The notes under the pieces were generated by a model. That model searched no databases and was not told where the DNA came from. It worked only from the letters and a program-made list of their open reading frames with translations. A stretch of 64,000 nucleotides of DNA. Source: Acinetobacter pragensis. Its GTDB lineage: Bacteria > Pseudomonadota > Gammaproteobacteria > Pseudomonadales > Moraxellaceae. Position 1 is the stretch's first letter; each line of letters begins with the position of its first letter. The stretch is taken from assembly GCF_001605895.1 (NCBI RefSeq), contig NZ_LUAW01000034.1, positions 39,349 through 103,348 on the forward strand, given 5' to 3'. The position numbers and the translations under genes were made by a program. Shown here piece by piece: positions 47,690 through 57,811 of this stretch.

Positions 47690-48055
47690 AATGACACCTG
47701 TACTTGATATCAAAACGCTAACCGCTGAGCGTGAAAAAATTAAATGACAGATTCAGATTTCAATATGCAAAATTATCTTTTAAACAATTACTGATTTATA
47801 TGTCTTGTATTTTTATAAGTTAACACTATGAATCAGCATTATTTTTTTGAAATTTTACGAATGGATCAACTGCCCATATATCTATAAATAAGATATGAAT
47901 GCGTGAAATATATATAAATGTGCATTGGATAAAGATGTGCAAAGATTTAATTTTGGGTAAAAAGTTCATTGTTTTTATAGATCGGTGTGTCTAAAGTATC
48001 CAACTAAAATACTTGGCATTGCCGAGTTGAGTAAAACAATAAATTCGGAGCATTT
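47690..48055. other. Divergent promoter region between sulfur operon and GST gene
   Basis: AT-rich, no gene. It must hold the promoter of the sulfur operon and that of the GST gene. ATATCT and AGATAT form a short inverted repeat near 47890, and CTTGGCATTGCCGAG at 48012-48026 is an imperfect palindrome just upstream of the GST gene. No convincing sigma-54 (-24/-12) element was found. Confidence 0.35.
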
Positions 48056-48820
48056 ATGCGTACGTTATACCAGTTTCCGTTATCACATTTTTGTGAAAAG
48101 GCTCGCTGGATGCTGGATCACAAAGAACTGGAATATACCGCTCATAATTTGATGCCTGGCGTGCATCGAGCATTTGCGCAATTGAAAACTGGGCAGAATA
48201 AATTGCCGATACTGCGCGATCAAGAACAATGGATTGCAGATTCTACGCAAATCGCTTTGTATTTAGATGATCAATATCCAGAGCATTCGCTGCTGCGCGC
48301 AGACGCAGACCTTCGCCAGCAGGCGCTGGAAATAGATCAGCTGTCGGTAGAACTCGGACGTCATGTCAGACGCTGGGCGCTTTCGCATGTGCTGGCAGAA
48401 AGTGAAGAATTCTTAGATATTTTGATTGGTGAAAAAGGCTATTTGCGCCAATTCGAGAAATATTCAAAGCCGATCATCAAGGCGCTGGTTTCAAAGGGCT
48501 ATCAATTAGAGTCAGAAAAAGTAGAGCAATCTAAAATAGCCATGCAGGAAATTATCGAAGAATTGAATAGACGGTTAATTCAGCACGGCTGCCGTTATTT
48601 TGTCGGTGACCGTTTAGGATTGGCCGATATTGCTGTGTGTTCTATGCTGGCGCCTATTTTGGAAATTGCAGGAACGCCATGGGAAAAAGAACATTCAGAA
48701 AATTTATCAGAGGATTTTAAAGCCTATAAAGCGTATTTGATGGAGCTGCCCTTAGGGCAATATGTGCTGCGGATTTACCAAACAGAGCGCAATTCACGGG
48801 TGGATTGGCGCGGTGTTTGA
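48056..48820 (+). CDS. Glutathione S-transferase family protein
   Basis: The 254-residue protein has an N-terminal thioredoxin-like GST domain starting TLYQFPLSHFCEKARWML, where Ser or Cys near residues 9-12 would activate glutathione, and the cis-Pro in NKLPIL followed by DSTQIALYLD. A helical C-terminal domain (GDRLGLADIAVCSML) follows. It is larger than common GSTs because of an inserted helical stretch around residues 110-160. GGAG is upstream of ATG 48056. It is divergent from the sulfur operon and may share control or help thiol-linked detoxification (inference). Confidence 0.87.
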   Translation: MRTLYQFPLSHFCEKARWMLDHKELEYTAHNLMPGVHRAFAQLKTGQNKLPILRDQEQWIADSTQIALYLDDQYPEHSLLRADADLRQQALEIDQLSVELGRHVRRWALSHVLAESEEFLDILIGEKGYLRQFEKYSKPIIKALVSKGYQLESEKVEQSKIAMQEIIEELNRRLIQHGCRYFVGDRLGLADIAVCSMLAPILEIAGTPWEKEHSENLSEDFKAYKAYLMELPLGQYVLRIYQTERNSRVDWRGV

Positions 48821-49091
48821 GCATAAATCCTTTTGACAATGAATTAGATTGAGGGCGCAGCCTGTACACTGTTTAAGGCAGGGTAAAAGAAAAAATATTT
48901 CAAAAATGATTGCAAATATTGCATATATTTTTTATATATGATGAATATGTGAAAAATATTTTTTAAATTTCGCAGGCTGAGTCGAACTGTACAATGTTGA
49001 ATGAAAGCGCAAAATGTACAGCACCGGATGATACTGCACGTCATAAAATCATGCTGAATCAGTAAAATAACAGCTCAAAGCAGGAGATGAA

Positions 49092-49571
49092 GTGAAAATG
49101 GAACTGGACCGTTTTGATAAGCAAATATTGGAGATTTTGACTCATGAAGATTTGAATCTGAATGAGCTGTCAGAGCGAATTAATCTTTCAGTCAGTTCTG
49201 TGCATAGACGAATTAAACACTTAATTGACCACGCTATTATCACGGGCTTGAAACGCGATATAAATTATCAAAAACTCGGTTTTAGCCTGCATGTTATTTT
49301 ACAGGTATCCCTCAGTAAACATGATACAGATACCTTCGCTAAATTTTTAGAAGAGCTGGAAAATATACCCGAAGTTATTAACGCGTTCCTTGTGACGGGG
49401 CAATCTGCTGACTTTTTAGTGGAGGTGGTTGCCCGCGATATGGAAAATTACAGTGAAATTCTACTCAAACGCATTGGTAAAATTGAACATGTCGTTGCGC
49501 TGCATTCAAGCTTCGTCATTAAGGAATATAACCAGGTTTTCAATTGCAGAGGGCTGCTGAGCAAAGTTTAA
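49092..49571 (+). CDS. Lrp/AsnC family transcriptional regulator (second copy)
   Basis: The 159-residue protein has an N-terminal winged HTH (LDRFDKQILEILTHEDLNL, then INLSVSSVHRRIKHLIDH) and a C-terminal RAM domain (EVINAFLVTGQSADFLVEVV). A GTG start at 49092 has AGGAG five bases upstream; ATG 49098, two codons in, is possible but is spaced 11 bases. It is only distantly similar to the Lrp protein at 9214. It adjoins no amino-acid transport gene; nearest neighbours are a GST gene and yebC, so its target is unknown. Confidence 0.9.
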   Translation: MKMELDRFDKQILEILTHEDLNLNELSERINLSVSSVHRRIKHLIDHAIITGLKRDINYQKLGFSLHVILQVSLSKHDTDTFAKFLEELENIPEVINAFLVTGQSADFLVEVVARDMENYSEILLKRIGKIEHVVALHSSFVIKEYNQVFNCRGLLSKV

Positions 49572-49654
49572 TAAATAGATAACTGCTCAATTTTTTCAGG
49601 GCAGAGCTTTAACAGGATGTAAAGCAAATATAATTTGCATGAAAATTAAAGCAT

Positions 49655-49682
49655 AAAAAACGCGCCGTTGGGCGCGTTTTTT
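49655..49682. terminator. Bidirectional terminator between Lrp-type gene and yebC
   Basis: A perfect 12-bp stem (49655-49666 with 49671-49682) with loop GTTG, GC-rich core CGCGCC and A/T runs in the arms, between convergent genes. Confidence 0.93.
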
Positions 49683-49696
49683 ATTTAGAGAGCAAT

Positions 49697-50446
49697 TTAC
49701 TCATCTAATTGAGCCAACACTTCTTCTGTGAATTCTACGTTTGTATAGACGTTTTGAACATCGTCCAGATCTTCAAACATATCAATCATTTTCACGATTT
49801 TCTTCGCTTGTTCAACATCTGAAATTAAAGCTTTCGTTGAAGGGTTCATCACAACTTCAGCATTATCAGATTTTAAACCTGCAGCTGTCAGTGCATCCTG
49901 AACATCACCAAAGCTTTCTGGTGTGGTGATGACTAAAATTTCTTCTTCATCGACTTCAATGTCTTCAGCACCGGCTTCTAAAGCGATGTCCATGATTTTA
50001 TCTTCTAAAGAAACATCTTCAAAAGTAATTTCACCGCGTTTAGTAAACATGTAAGCCACGGAACCCGCAGTGCCCAGATTGCCGTCGGTTTTCGAGAAAC
50101 AATGACGGACATCAGGTACAGTACGGTTTAAGTTATCAGTCATTGTTTCGATAATAACTGCAACACCGCCAACGCCATAACCTTCGTAAGTCACTTCTTT
50201 TAAATCAGCATTTTCTTCACCGCCGACACCGCGCTGAATTGCACGGTTAATGGTGTCACGTGTCATATTTGCAACTAACGCTTTCTCGACCACAGCACGT
50301 AAACGCGGGTTAGATGCAACGTCACCGCCGCCTAAACGGGCAGCTGTAACAATTTCACGAATGAATTTTGTGAATACTTTAGCGCGGCTCGCATCTTGTT
50401 TTGCTTTACGATGCTTTGTGTTTGCCCACTTGGAATGACCCGCCAT
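49697..50446 (-). CDS. yebC: YebC/PmpR-family translation factor/regulator
   Basis: YebC-family proteins include transcriptional regulators and factors that relieve ribosome stalling on proline-rich stretches. The 249-residue product begins [18 protein letters not shown], has the conserved [14 protein letters not shown] and the middle segment [19 protein letters not shown], and acidic C-terminal domains, all typical. ATG 50446 is chosen since the family starts there; AAGGAG lies ten bases upstream. It is a single gene next to an acyltransferase gene on the same strand. Confidence 0.95.
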   Translation of the reverse strand: MAGHSKWANTKHRKAKQDASRAKVFTKFIREIVTAARLGGGDVASNPRLRAVVEKALVANMTRDTINRAIQRGVGGEENADLKEVTYEGYGVGGVAVIIETMTDNLNRTVPDVRHCFSKTDGNLGTAGSVAYMFTKRGEITFEDVSLEDKIMDIALEAGAEDIEVDEEEILVITTPESFGDVQDALTAAGLKSDNAEVVMNPSTKALISDVEQAKKIVKMIDMFEDLDDVQNVYTNVEFTEEVLAQLDE

Positions 50447-50552
50447 GCGAAATATGCTCCTTGTAGATAGGCTGTATGCCATATCAAATTGTCACAATTC
50501 TACCATAAGCCCTTTTTTTTGATAAAGAGCTAGCTTTTGAGTTTTTAGACAA

Positions 50553-51122
50553 TCATTGCTGATTTTTAGGTTCTGGAATCACAATATCCAGTCCGACGTT
50601 TTCTTTATACATCTTTTTCATCAATGCCAAGTCGTGATCGAGATACGTTGGATAAATTTTTCCAAAGATGCCGCCTTGCTTGGTTTTTGAGTTGGCGTAC
50701 ATTAAAACTATAGGAACACCGGCCGCTTTCGCAATATGCCAAAATCCGGTTCGAATCGGTCTACGCGCTTCTCCGCGTTCTGCACGTGTAGCCTCAGGCG
50801 CAATGACCAGATTGAACTTCTCATTGTTCTCGAAGTGTTCAACCATTTGAGACACGATATCTTTACTTGATTTTCGGTCAACTGGAATACCGCCGATGGC
50901 GTTTAAAATTGGCTTTAAAGGCCCTTTAAACAGTTCTTTTTTAATGAGCGTATGAATTTTAAGGTCATAAATTTGGAAGAGGGCAAGTGAGAGTACTGCA
51001 TCCATCATCGATGTATGTTCAAAGCCGACAATGACTTGTTTATTTTCAAGCACATCCGGCTTAACTTCATAAGTCCAGCCAGCTAATTTAAATGAGGTTT
51101 CACCAAGGAATTTTTTCAACAT
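50553..51122 (-). CDS. PlsC-family 1-acyl-glycerol-phosphate acyltransferase
   Basis: The 189-residue protein belongs to the lysophospholipid acyltransferase group. The catalytic HxxxxD motif is EHTSMMD near residues 35-41, and the later motif is APEATRAERGE with the Glu that binds glycerol phosphate; GGIPVDR is the third conserved block. There is no N-terminal membrane helix, and the size is small, resembling the short PlsC-like acyltransferases of Acinetobacter and relatives. Its substrate could be lysophosphatidic acid or another lysolipid. Confidence 0.83.
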   Translation of the reverse strand: MLKKFLGETSFKLAGWTYEVKPDVLENKQVIVGFEHTSMMDAVLSLALFQIYDLKIHTLIKKELFKGPLKPILNAIGGIPVDRKSSKDIVSQMVEHFENNEKFNLVIAPEATRAERGEARRPIRTGFWHIAKAAGVPIVLMYANSKTKQGGIFGKIYPTYLDHDLALMKKMYKENVGLDIVIPEPKNQQ

Positions 51123-51452
51123 ACAAAATTATAGTTTCTGCAAAAATAATCTTCGCTAATTTCTGCTTGTTTAGGGGGACAGTCAATAGGCAATTTGCTA
51201 ATGCAGACAAATAAAATACATTTGCGCTTTTATTGACTTTATAGGGCAGAAGCGCTGAAGTTGACTAAGACTTTAAAACGATAACTCAGCTTTTATTGAT
51301 ATAAAATTAATATCAATAAATAGAAAAAGAGTATTAAAAAAACCAATTTAATGGCTATTCAGACAGCATAAATCTTATTAGACTTTTGTCGTAGGCTTAA
51401 AAATTAAGCTGTGTGTTTTTGTGCAATGGATATTCTGCTGAGGCCGTAACGA
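51123..51452. other. AT-rich intergenic region with 11-bp inverted repeat
   Basis: No larger gene. TTTATTGATAT (51292-51302) and ATATCAATAAA (51310-51320) form a perfect 11-bp inverted repeat with a 7-base spacer, about 130 bases upstream of the 37-aa membrane peptide gene; it may be an operator. Confidence 0.4.
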
Positions 51453-51566
51453 ATGATTTATATTACTGCATTTTTATTTGCATCAATAATCTTTGCTTTA
51501 GTGGTTCTATGGTCATTGGCTGAGCTTTATGCAGAGTCCAAAAAGCAAGAACAGTTTGATCTATAA
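51453..51566 (+). CDS. 37-aa single-pass membrane peptide
   Basis: ATG 51453 has GAGG nine bases upstream and opens a 37-residue frame: one hydrophobic helix (about residues 2-22, ITAFLFASIIFALVVLW) followed by a short polar tail AELYAESKKQEQFDL. This is the shape of small membrane-regulatory peptides or of short subunits of membrane complexes. It is below normal gene length limits. No family recognised, and no neighbour gene indicates a partner. Confidence 0.5.
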   Translation: MIYITAFLFASIIFALVVLWSLAELYAESKKQEQFDL

Positions 51567-51922
51567 GTAAGCATTTCAATCCATTAAGTTTAAGACCTCA
51601 TTATTTATTCCTCATAATTATTGATTTTTAAACTTTTATTTATATGCTGAATGATATGTGAAAAGTATTAAAAAAGTTGATCTATCGCCATTGCGACACT
51701 GAGTTTAGGGCTAATATTTTTATTATTTGCTGTGTTTTTCATCATAATTGTATTCATTTTAAACAAGTATACTCATCAGTTACTGAATATTCATTGATGC
51801 CTGTTTTTGAATTGTTGCGTTAATGTGCAAGCAGTCTTAAAAGTGCTTGTGTTTTGAAATAATCTCCGATAGTATTCTTTTCGCTTAAACTTGTTGATAT
51901 ATAACAATTTCAGCACTATATA
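51567..51922. other. AT-rich region upstream of tRNA gene
   Basis: No intact gene. A hydrophobic open stretch near 51680-51795 would encode a membrane helix but has no start codon. The promoter of the tRNA is expected near its 3' end, with TATAAC at 51900-51905, 18 bases before the tRNA. Confidence 0.35.
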
Positions 51923-51999
<77 letters not shown>

Positions 52000-52004
52000 A
52001 ATTC

Positions 52005-52038
52005 AACCTCATAACTCTTTGAGTTATGAGGTTTTTTT
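52005..52038 (+). terminator. Terminator of the tRNA gene
   Basis: A perfect 13-bp stem (52005-52017 with 52021-52033) with loop TTT is followed by T residues to 52038, six bases after the tRNA. Confidence 0.93.
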
Positions 52039-52439
52039 AATGACTGCTATTTTTAGGCCATTGGAATTTGCGGCCTATTTTTTTATGGTCCATTAGTTTG
52101 ATCGTCCGATGGGTGATGCGAAATTCGCTCTACATAACGCCTACTTTTTCTCCTTTCATTATTTTCAAGCAGTCTGCTTTCCACGTATGAAGTGGCAAAG
52201 ATATTTCACCATATGAATCACATATGGTGGCGCTTGGTACGTGGAAAATTTTTGCTTGGAGGGAAGATTGAATTTTTATGAAATGAGTTTTCCCCCTAGA
52301 GGTCTAGGGGAAACGTGTATGCAGTGGACGAGTTGTTAGATATAAATCTTTTGCGTCTGTGCTTTAGAGGCCAGTGTAAAACCTAGCAATAACGTTTTTG
52401 GTTTTCATTACTAGCGCATTCATCAAACTAGCCAGCTCA
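52039..52439. other. Intergenic region with several inverted repeats, between tRNA and liu operon
   Basis: No gene is visible in 400 bases. It contains a nested inverted repeat (52178-52247, listed separately) and a hairpin at 52289-52313 in which CCCCCTAGA and TCTAGGGG pair with flanking T/A residues. Either could mark the 3' end of the liu operon or a small structured RNA. Confidence 0.4.
52178..52247. repeat. Nested inverted repeat
   Basis: A perfect outer repeat TTTCCACGTA/TACGTGGAAA (52178-52187 with 52238-52247) encloses a perfect 9-bp hairpin CACCATATG/CATATGGTG (52207-52215 with 52221-52229). The two arms are 50 bases apart. No protein reading frame explains it. Confidence 0.6.
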
Positions 52440-53342
52440 TTAAGCGCAGCGGCTTTGCCAATACGCATTGGCATAATTCGATGGGTTCTGACGGTTGAGT
52501 ACCTGACTGATATTGCGGCTGGCCTGCATCAAGGCATCCAGATGCAAACCGGTTTCAAAGCCCATTCTAGACAGTAAATAGTACAAGTCTTCAGTTGATA
52601 CATTGCCAGAAGCGCCTTTGGCATAAGGGCAGCCACCCAGTCCGGCTATAGAGGCATCGAAAACTCTGATGCCTTGTTGTAAGGATTGATAGATATTGGC
52701 AATGGCCATGCCGTACGTATTATGGAAATGGCCAGCTAAAATTTGCGGGTCTAGTTCTGCAAGACAGGCATCCCAAACTTTTTTAACACGGTCAGGCGTA
52801 GCTGTACCAATGGTTTCCCCCAAGGAAACTTCATAGCAACCCATGTCAAATAAGCGCTTAGTCACGTAGGCGACTTGCTGCGAGTCAATTGCACCTTCAT
52901 AAGGACAGTCTACAATGCAGGAAACATAGCCGCGGACTTTCACATCATTGGCTTTTGCTGCTGCCATGACATCAGCAAATTTTTCAAAACTTTCATCGAT
53001 CGAACAATTGATATTTTTTCGGGTGAAACTTTCAGAAGCTGCGGTAAATACCGCAACCTCCTTGCAGCCGACAGCCAAAGCGGATTCAAAGCCTTTGATA
53101 TTGGGTGTGAGCAGGCTAAATTGAATGTCAGGGGATTGCGGCAGTTGAGCAAACAACTCATCGCTATTTGCCATTTGCGGCACCCATTTTGCCGAAACGC
53201 AGGAACCGACTTCAATGTGTTGCAATCCCGTTTTCATTAGGTCTAAAACCAGATTTTTACGGTCGTTGAGGGTTAAGAGTATCTTTTCATTTTGAAGTCC
53301 ATCACGCGGGCCGACCTCAACGATTTTGACGAATTCATTCAT
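52440..53342 (-). CDS. liuE: Hydroxymethylglutaryl-CoA lyase
   Basis: This enzyme cleaves HMG-CoA to acetyl-CoA and acetoacetate, the last step of leucine breakdown. The 300-residue TIM-barrel protein has VEVGPRDGLQNEK at the N-terminus, GSCVSAKWVPQM, SLGETIGTATP, the metal-binding HFHNTYG and the loop AGLGGCPYAKGASGN with the active Cys. It lacks a leader peptide. Its start overlaps the liuD stop by four bases (ATGA). The order liuA-B-C-D-E matches the Pseudomonas liu operon. Also called mvaB or hmgL. Confidence 0.95.
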   Translation of the reverse strand: MNEFVKIVEVGPRDGLQNEKILLTLNDRKNLVLDLMKTGLQHIEVGSCVSAKWVPQMANSDELFAQLPQSPDIQFSLLTPNIKGFESALAVGCKEVAVFTAASESFTRKNINCSIDESFEKFADVMAAAKANDVKVRGYVSCIVDCPYEGAIDSQQVAYVTKRLFDMGCYEVSLGETIGTATPDRVKKVWDACLAELDPQILAGHFHNTYGMAIANIYQSLQQGIRVFDASIAGLGGCPYAKGASGNVSTEDLYYLLSRMGFETGLHLDALMQASRNISQVLNRQNPSNYANAYWQSRCA

Positions 53343-55333
53343 GCAACGTCCTCCGTTAATGCCTGAAATTCAACCAGCTCATCACCGGCTTTAACCAGAT
53401 CACCGGGCTGGAAGTAAGCACTTGCCACAATGCCGTCATGCGGTGCGCGTATTGAATATTCAATTTTCATAGCTTCAAGGGTCAGCAGCACATCGTCTTT
53501 TTTCACTTGGTCATTGGCTGTGACAAAGACCTGAGTAATGACTCCCGGCATCGGTGCTTTGAGGTTCGCTTCAGTATCTGCACCGTCATCTTGATTAAAA
53601 CGTATTTTTACTGGATCAAATTTAAAACTTTGCCCATTCTTAAATAGGGTTAGGCCTTCATCATTTTTGCTAAATGCAATTTTGTCCTGCTGACCATTCA
53701 TATTGATATGGAGGGTATTTTTATCCGCCAATTTCCCAGAAATCTGATAAGTCTGCCCTAGATATTCTGCGCGGTATCCTGTCCCTTGCGCAGTGAATTT
53801 CACTGTTTTTAGCTGATCATCCAGCAGTAATTTCACGGGATACGTTTGGCTGATGTTTAAACGCCATAAGGCATCAGATTGCCATACAGGATTATTGGCT
53901 GTTTTATTGACGGAAAAACGGCTGAGTAAATCTGTAAATGCAGCTGCAACAATAAGTTCTGGATGAGCTTGCTCTTTTACCGTGAGCAGCACGTTTTCTT
54001 CACGTTGAATCAGACTGGTATCGAGATTGGCGGTTTTAAATGATTCACACAAAATAATTCGGTCAAGGAAAGCAATATTGTTCCCTAGCCCTTCTACATG
54101 GAATTGACCAAGCGCATGATGCATTTGTACCAAAGCCGCCTCGCGGTTTTTGCCCCACACAATGAGTTTTGCAATCATCGGGTCATAGTAGGTGGTGATT
54201 TCATCGCCTTCAACAATACCGCTGTCTACACGGACAAATTGGTTTTGTGCTGGGTAATGCAAGTAGTTAATTTTACCAATGGCTGGTAAAAAGCCTTTTT
54301 CAGGCTCTTCGGCATAGACCCGGGCTTCAATGGCATGACCATGAATACTGAGCTGGTGCTGCTGTTTGGGTAATGCTTCACCAAAGGCGACTCGCAATTG
54401 CCATTCAACTAAATCTTCACCGGTGATCATTTCTGTCACTGGGTGTTCAACCTGCAGGCGGGTGTTCATTTCCATGAAGTAGGCAGTACCATCTTGTTCC
54501 ACAATGAACTCGACCGTACCCGCACCGACATAGTCAACTGCGCGGGCAGCATCAATTGCAGCTTGGCGCATCGCCTCAAGTTTGACCTCCGGCATTTTCG
54601 GTGCAGGCGCTTCTTCCAGCACTTTTTGATGGCGGCGCTGTACCGAGCAATCACGTTCAAATAAATGCACATAATTGCCGTGGGTATCGCCAAAAACTTG
54701 CACTTCAATATGGCGTGGCTGTAAGACATAACGTTCAACCAGCACATCATCATTACCGAAACTGGATTTGGCTTCACTTTTACAGGAGGACAGTGAACTT
54801 AAAAAATCTTCACTGCGTTCGACCAGCCGCATGCCTTTACCGCCGCCACCTGCACTGGCTTTAATCAGCACAGGATAGCCAATACCATCGGCTTGCTGTT
54901 TTAAAAAGTCAGGATCCTGATTTGTTCCATGATAGCCCGGTGTTAACGGAACGCCGGCCTTTTCCATCAATGCTTTAGAGGTTGCCTTTAAGCCCATCGC
55001 CAAAATGGCATCAACCGGTGGACCAATAAAGGTAATATTGTTTTTTTGGCAAGCCAATGCAAATTGGTCATTTTCAGAAAGAAAGCCATAGCCTGGATGA
55101 ATGGCTTGCGCGCCTGTATCTAAGGCAGCCTGAATAATTCGGTCAATTTGCAGGTAACTTTGTGCAGCAGGGGATTCGCCAATATAAATGGCTTCATCTG
55201 CTTGTTTGACATGCTGCGATTGTGCATCTGCATCTGAATAAACGGCTACAGTGGCAATACCCAGTTTTTGGGCTGTACGAATTACACGGCAGGCAATTTC
55301 GCCGCGGTTTGCAATCAGAATCTTTTCAAACAT
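53339..55333 (-). CDS. liuD: 3-Methylcrotonyl-CoA carboxylase alpha (biotin) subunit
   Basis: The 664-residue subunit carboxylates biotin with ATP for leucine catabolism. Domains in order: biotin carboxylase (ILIANRGEIACRVIRTAQ, ATP-grasp IKASAGGGGKGMRLVE, MNTRLQVEHPVTE), a linking BT domain, and a C-terminal biotinyl domain with the biotin Lys about residue 623 in LEAMKIEYSI. Layout and length fit MccA/LiuD rather than acetyl- or propionyl-CoA carboxylase, and the adjoining beta subunit and HMG-CoA lyase confirm the pathway. AAGGAC precedes ATG 55333. Confidence 0.95.
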   Translation of the reverse strand: MFEKILIANRGEIACRVIRTAQKLGIATVAVYSDADAQSQHVKQADEAIYIGESPAAQSYLQIDRIIQAALDTGAQAIHPGYGFLSENDQFALACQKNNITFIGPPVDAILAMGLKATSKALMEKAGVPLTPGYHGTNQDPDFLKQQADGIGYPVLIKASAGGGGKGMRLVERSEDFLSSLSSCKSEAKSSFGNDDVLVERYVLQPRHIEVQVFGDTHGNYVHLFERDCSVQRRHQKVLEEAPAPKMPEVKLEAMRQAAIDAARAVDYVGAGTVEFIVEQDGTAYFMEMNTRLQVEHPVTEMITGEDLVEWQLRVAFGEALPKQQHQLSIHGHAIEARVYAEEPEKGFLPAIGKINYLHYPAQNQFVRVDSGIVEGDEITTYYDPMIAKLIVWGKNREAALVQMHHALGQFHVEGLGNNIAFLDRIILCESFKTANLDTSLIQREENVLLTVKEQAHPELIVAAAFTDLLSRFSVNKTANNPVWQSDALWRLNISQTYPVKLLLDDQLKTVKFTAQGTGYRAEYLGQTYQISGKLADKNTLHINMNGQQDKIAFSKNDEGLTLFKNGQSFKFDPVKIRFNQDDGADTEANLKAPMPGVITQVFVTANDQVKKDDVLLTLEAMKIEYSIRAPHDGIVASAYFQPGDLVKAGDELVEFQALTEDVA

Positions 55334-55352
55334 AGTATTGTCCTTATTGTTG

Positions 55353-56147
55353 TTATGCCGTGGTCTTAATCCAAGAGGGGCTTTGTTTGTTTAAGAAGGC
55401 GGTCAGGCCGCTTTTCGCCTCAATTCCTTGGCGTATATGGGCAATGTGCTGTGCGGTTTGAATCAGCAATTCTTCGTTGAGCACGTGTTGATCGACCAGT
55501 TGGATCAGTTGCTTGGATGATGCTTGAGCATTTGGGCCACCCAATAAAATAGCTTGAACAATGTCATCAATTTTGGCATCTAGCTGATCTGGTGCAGTCA
55601 CTTCATGTACAAGGCCAAGGGTTAAAGCTTGTTCGGCTGAAATCCGCTCTGCGGTCAGAAAATAGCGTGATGCCTGACGTGCACTGATTGCGCGGATGAC
55701 ATATGGGCTAATGGTTGATGGTGCTAAACCCAGCCGAACTTCTGAGGTCGCAAATTTGGCATCGGTACTGGCAACACAAATGTCGCATGCCGAAGCTAAG
55801 CCCATACCGCCACCAAAGGCAATGCCATGCACACGGGCAATCGTTGGCTGTTTCAGTGTCGCCAGACTTTGCAGCATTTTGGCCAGTTTCAAGGCATCAG
55901 CTTGGTTTTCTTCTGCTGAGGCTTCACCTTGTGCTTTCATCCAGTTGAGGTCTGCGCCCGCTGAAAAACTTTTGCCGCGGCCCGCGAGGATCACCACGCG
56001 AATATCATCCTGCGCATTGATTGCCTGAAAGCAGGTATGCAGCTCTTCAATTACTTGGGTATTGAAGGCATTGTGCAATTCCGCACGATTAATCCACACC
56101 GTTGCGACTTGTGCATCCTGTTCGATTTGTAAAAATTGATAGGTCAT
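55353..56147 (-). CDS. liuC: Enoyl-CoA hydratase, probably methylglutaconyl-CoA hydratase
   Basis: The 264-residue crotonase-fold protein hydrates 3-methylglutaconyl-CoA to HMG-CoA. It has the oxyanion-hole segments GKSFSAGADLNWM and RVHGIAFGGGMGLASACD, and a C-terminal helix with LTAFLNKQSP. ATG 56147 has AAGGAG eight bases upstream and starts MTYQFLQIEQ; an in-frame GTG three codons upstream is too close to the ribosome site. It lies between the two carboxylase subunit genes, exactly as in the liu operon. Confidence 0.92.
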   Translation of the reverse strand: MTYQFLQIEQDAQVATVWINRAELHNAFNTQVIEELHTCFQAINAQDDIRVVILAGRGKSFSAGADLNWMKAQGEASAEENQADALKLAKMLQSLATLKQPTIARVHGIAFGGGMGLASACDICVASTDAKFATSEVRLGLAPSTISPYVIRAISARQASRYFLTAERISAEQALTLGLVHEVTAPDQLDAKIDDIVQAILLGGPNAQASSKQLIQLVDQHVLNEELLIQTAQHIAHIRQGIEAKSGLTAFLNKQSPSWIKTTA

Positions 56148-56159
56148 ACTGATCACTCC

Positions 56160-57761
56160 TTACATACGGAACACGCCGAATTTGGTTTCTTTCACAGGTG
56201 CATTCATTGCTGCCGCAAGGCTCAATCCCAATACTTGACGAGACTGGGCTGGATCAATCACACCGTCATCCCACAAACGGGCAGAAGCATAATAAGGGTG
56301 ACCTTGGCGGTCATACTGTTGGCGAATCGGCTGCTTGAATTGATCTTCTTGCTCGGCTGACCAAGACTCGCCTTTGGCTTCAATCTGATCGCGTTTTAAG
56401 GTGGAGAGTACGCTGGCAGCTTGTTCACCGCCCATCACTGAAATACGTGAGTTTGGCCAAGTCCATAAGAAGCGTGGAGAATAGGCCCGGCCGCACATAC
56501 CATAATTTCCTGCACCGAAAGAGCCGCCAATCACCAGCGTGAGTTTAGGGACATTGGCCGTTGCCACGGCCATCACCAATTTGGCGCCATTTTTGGCGAT
56601 ACCTTCATTTTCATATTGGCGGCCTACCATGAAGCCAGTGATGTTTTGCAGAAAAAGCAGGGGAATATTGCGCTGCGTACATAGCTCAATAAAATGCGCG
56701 CCTTTTTGTGCCGACTCTGAAAACAGAATGCCGTTGTTGGCAATAATACCGACAGGCATGCCATACAGTTTGGCAAAACCGGTGATTAAAGTTGTACCAA
56801 AACGGGCCTTAAATTCATCCAAACGTGAACCATCTACGATGCGGGCAATCACTTCACGAATATCAAAAGGCTTGCGCGCGTCGCTGGGTACAACGCCATA
56901 CAGTTCTTGTGCATCAAATAATGGGGCTTCAATATTATCTGCAGTTTGATTGGCTGCCTTGTTTAGGTTAGCGACAATATTGCGTGCAATTGCAATCGCA
57001 TGTTCATCATTTTCAGCAAGGTGATCTGCAACCCCAGAAAGACGGGTATGCACATCACCGCCGCCCAAATCTTCCGCTGTCACTACTTCCCCTGTGGCTG
57101 CTTTAACCAAAGGCGGGCCACCGAGGAAAATTGTCCCTTGATTGCGGACAATAATGGTTTCATCAGACATGGCCGGAACGTATGCACCACCTGCGGTACA
57201 GCTGCCCATTACCACTGCAATTTGCGCAATGCCCATACTCGACATGCGCGCTTGATTGTAAAAAATTCGGCCAAAATGGTCGCGGTCAGGGAATACTTCA
57301 TCCTGCATAGGCAAGTAAGCGCCGCCTGAATCAACCAAGTAAATACATGGAAGATGGTTTTGTTCAGCAATTTCCTGAGCGCGTAAATGCTTTTTGACGG
57401 TCAGCGGATAGTATGTACCGCCTTTTACCGTGGCATCATTGGCCACAATCATGCAGCTCACGCCATTGACCTGACCAATGCCTGCCACTACACCGGCCGC
57501 AGGAATATCATCGGGATATACACCTTGCGCAGCCAGTTGACCTATTTCCAAAAAAGCCGTTCCAGTATCCACCAGCTGATCAATACGGTCACGTGCCAGT
57601 AATTTGCCGCGGGCCAAATGTTTTTGACGAGCGCTTTCACCGCCGCCCAGTGCAATCTGCTGCGCTTTTTGTCTTAAGTCGTCGACCAATAACTGCATGG
57701 CCGCTTGATTGGTTTTAAACTCTTCGCTGCGGACATTAATTTTGCTTTGTAATTGATTCAT
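56160..57761 (-). CDS. liuB: 3-Methylcrotonyl-CoA carboxylase beta subunit
   Basis: The 533-residue carboxyltransferase moves CO2 from biotin to 3-methylcrotonyl-CoA. It has the N-terminal half with [20 protein letters not shown] and [15 protein letters not shown], and the C-terminal half with [36 protein letters not shown] and [10 protein letters not shown], typical of MccB. ATG 57761 ([10 protein letters not shown]) has AGGA at nine bases; ATG 57770 is adjacent to AGGA with no room, so it is less likely. It follows liuA and precedes liuC in one operon. Confidence 0.95.
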   Translation of the reverse strand: MNQLQSKINVRSEEFKTNQAAMQLLVDDLRQKAQQIALGGGESARQKHLARGKLLARDRIDQLVDTGTAFLEIGQLAAQGVYPDDIPAAGVVAGIGQVNGVSCMIVANDATVKGGTYYPLTVKKHLRAQEIAEQNHLPCIYLVDSGGAYLPMQDEVFPDRDHFGRIFYNQARMSSMGIAQIAVVMGSCTAGGAYVPAMSDETIIVRNQGTIFLGGPPLVKAATGEVVTAEDLGGGDVHTRLSGVADHLAENDEHAIAIARNIVANLNKAANQTADNIEAPLFDAQELYGVVPSDARKPFDIREVIARIVDGSRLDEFKARFGTTLITGFAKLYGMPVGIIANNGILFSESAQKGAHFIELCTQRNIPLLFLQNITGFMVGRQYENEGIAKNGAKLVMAVATANVPKLTLVIGGSFGAGNYGMCGRAYSPRFLWTWPNSRISVMGGEQAASVLSTLKRDQIEAKGESWSAEQEDQFKQPIRQQYDRQGHPYYASARLWDDGVIDPAQSRQVLGLSLAAAMNAPVKETKFGVFRM

Positions 57762-57811
57762 GGCATCCATTCCTGTTCTTCTTCTGATGTAAGGCGATTA
57801 GGCCAGTTTAA

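Noticed and set aside
51680..51795. Hydrophobic open stretch resembling a transmembrane helix upstream of the tRNA
   Set aside because: It follows a stop codon, has no start, and a short upstream frame would need a frameshift to join it; a small decayed gene is possible but unproven.
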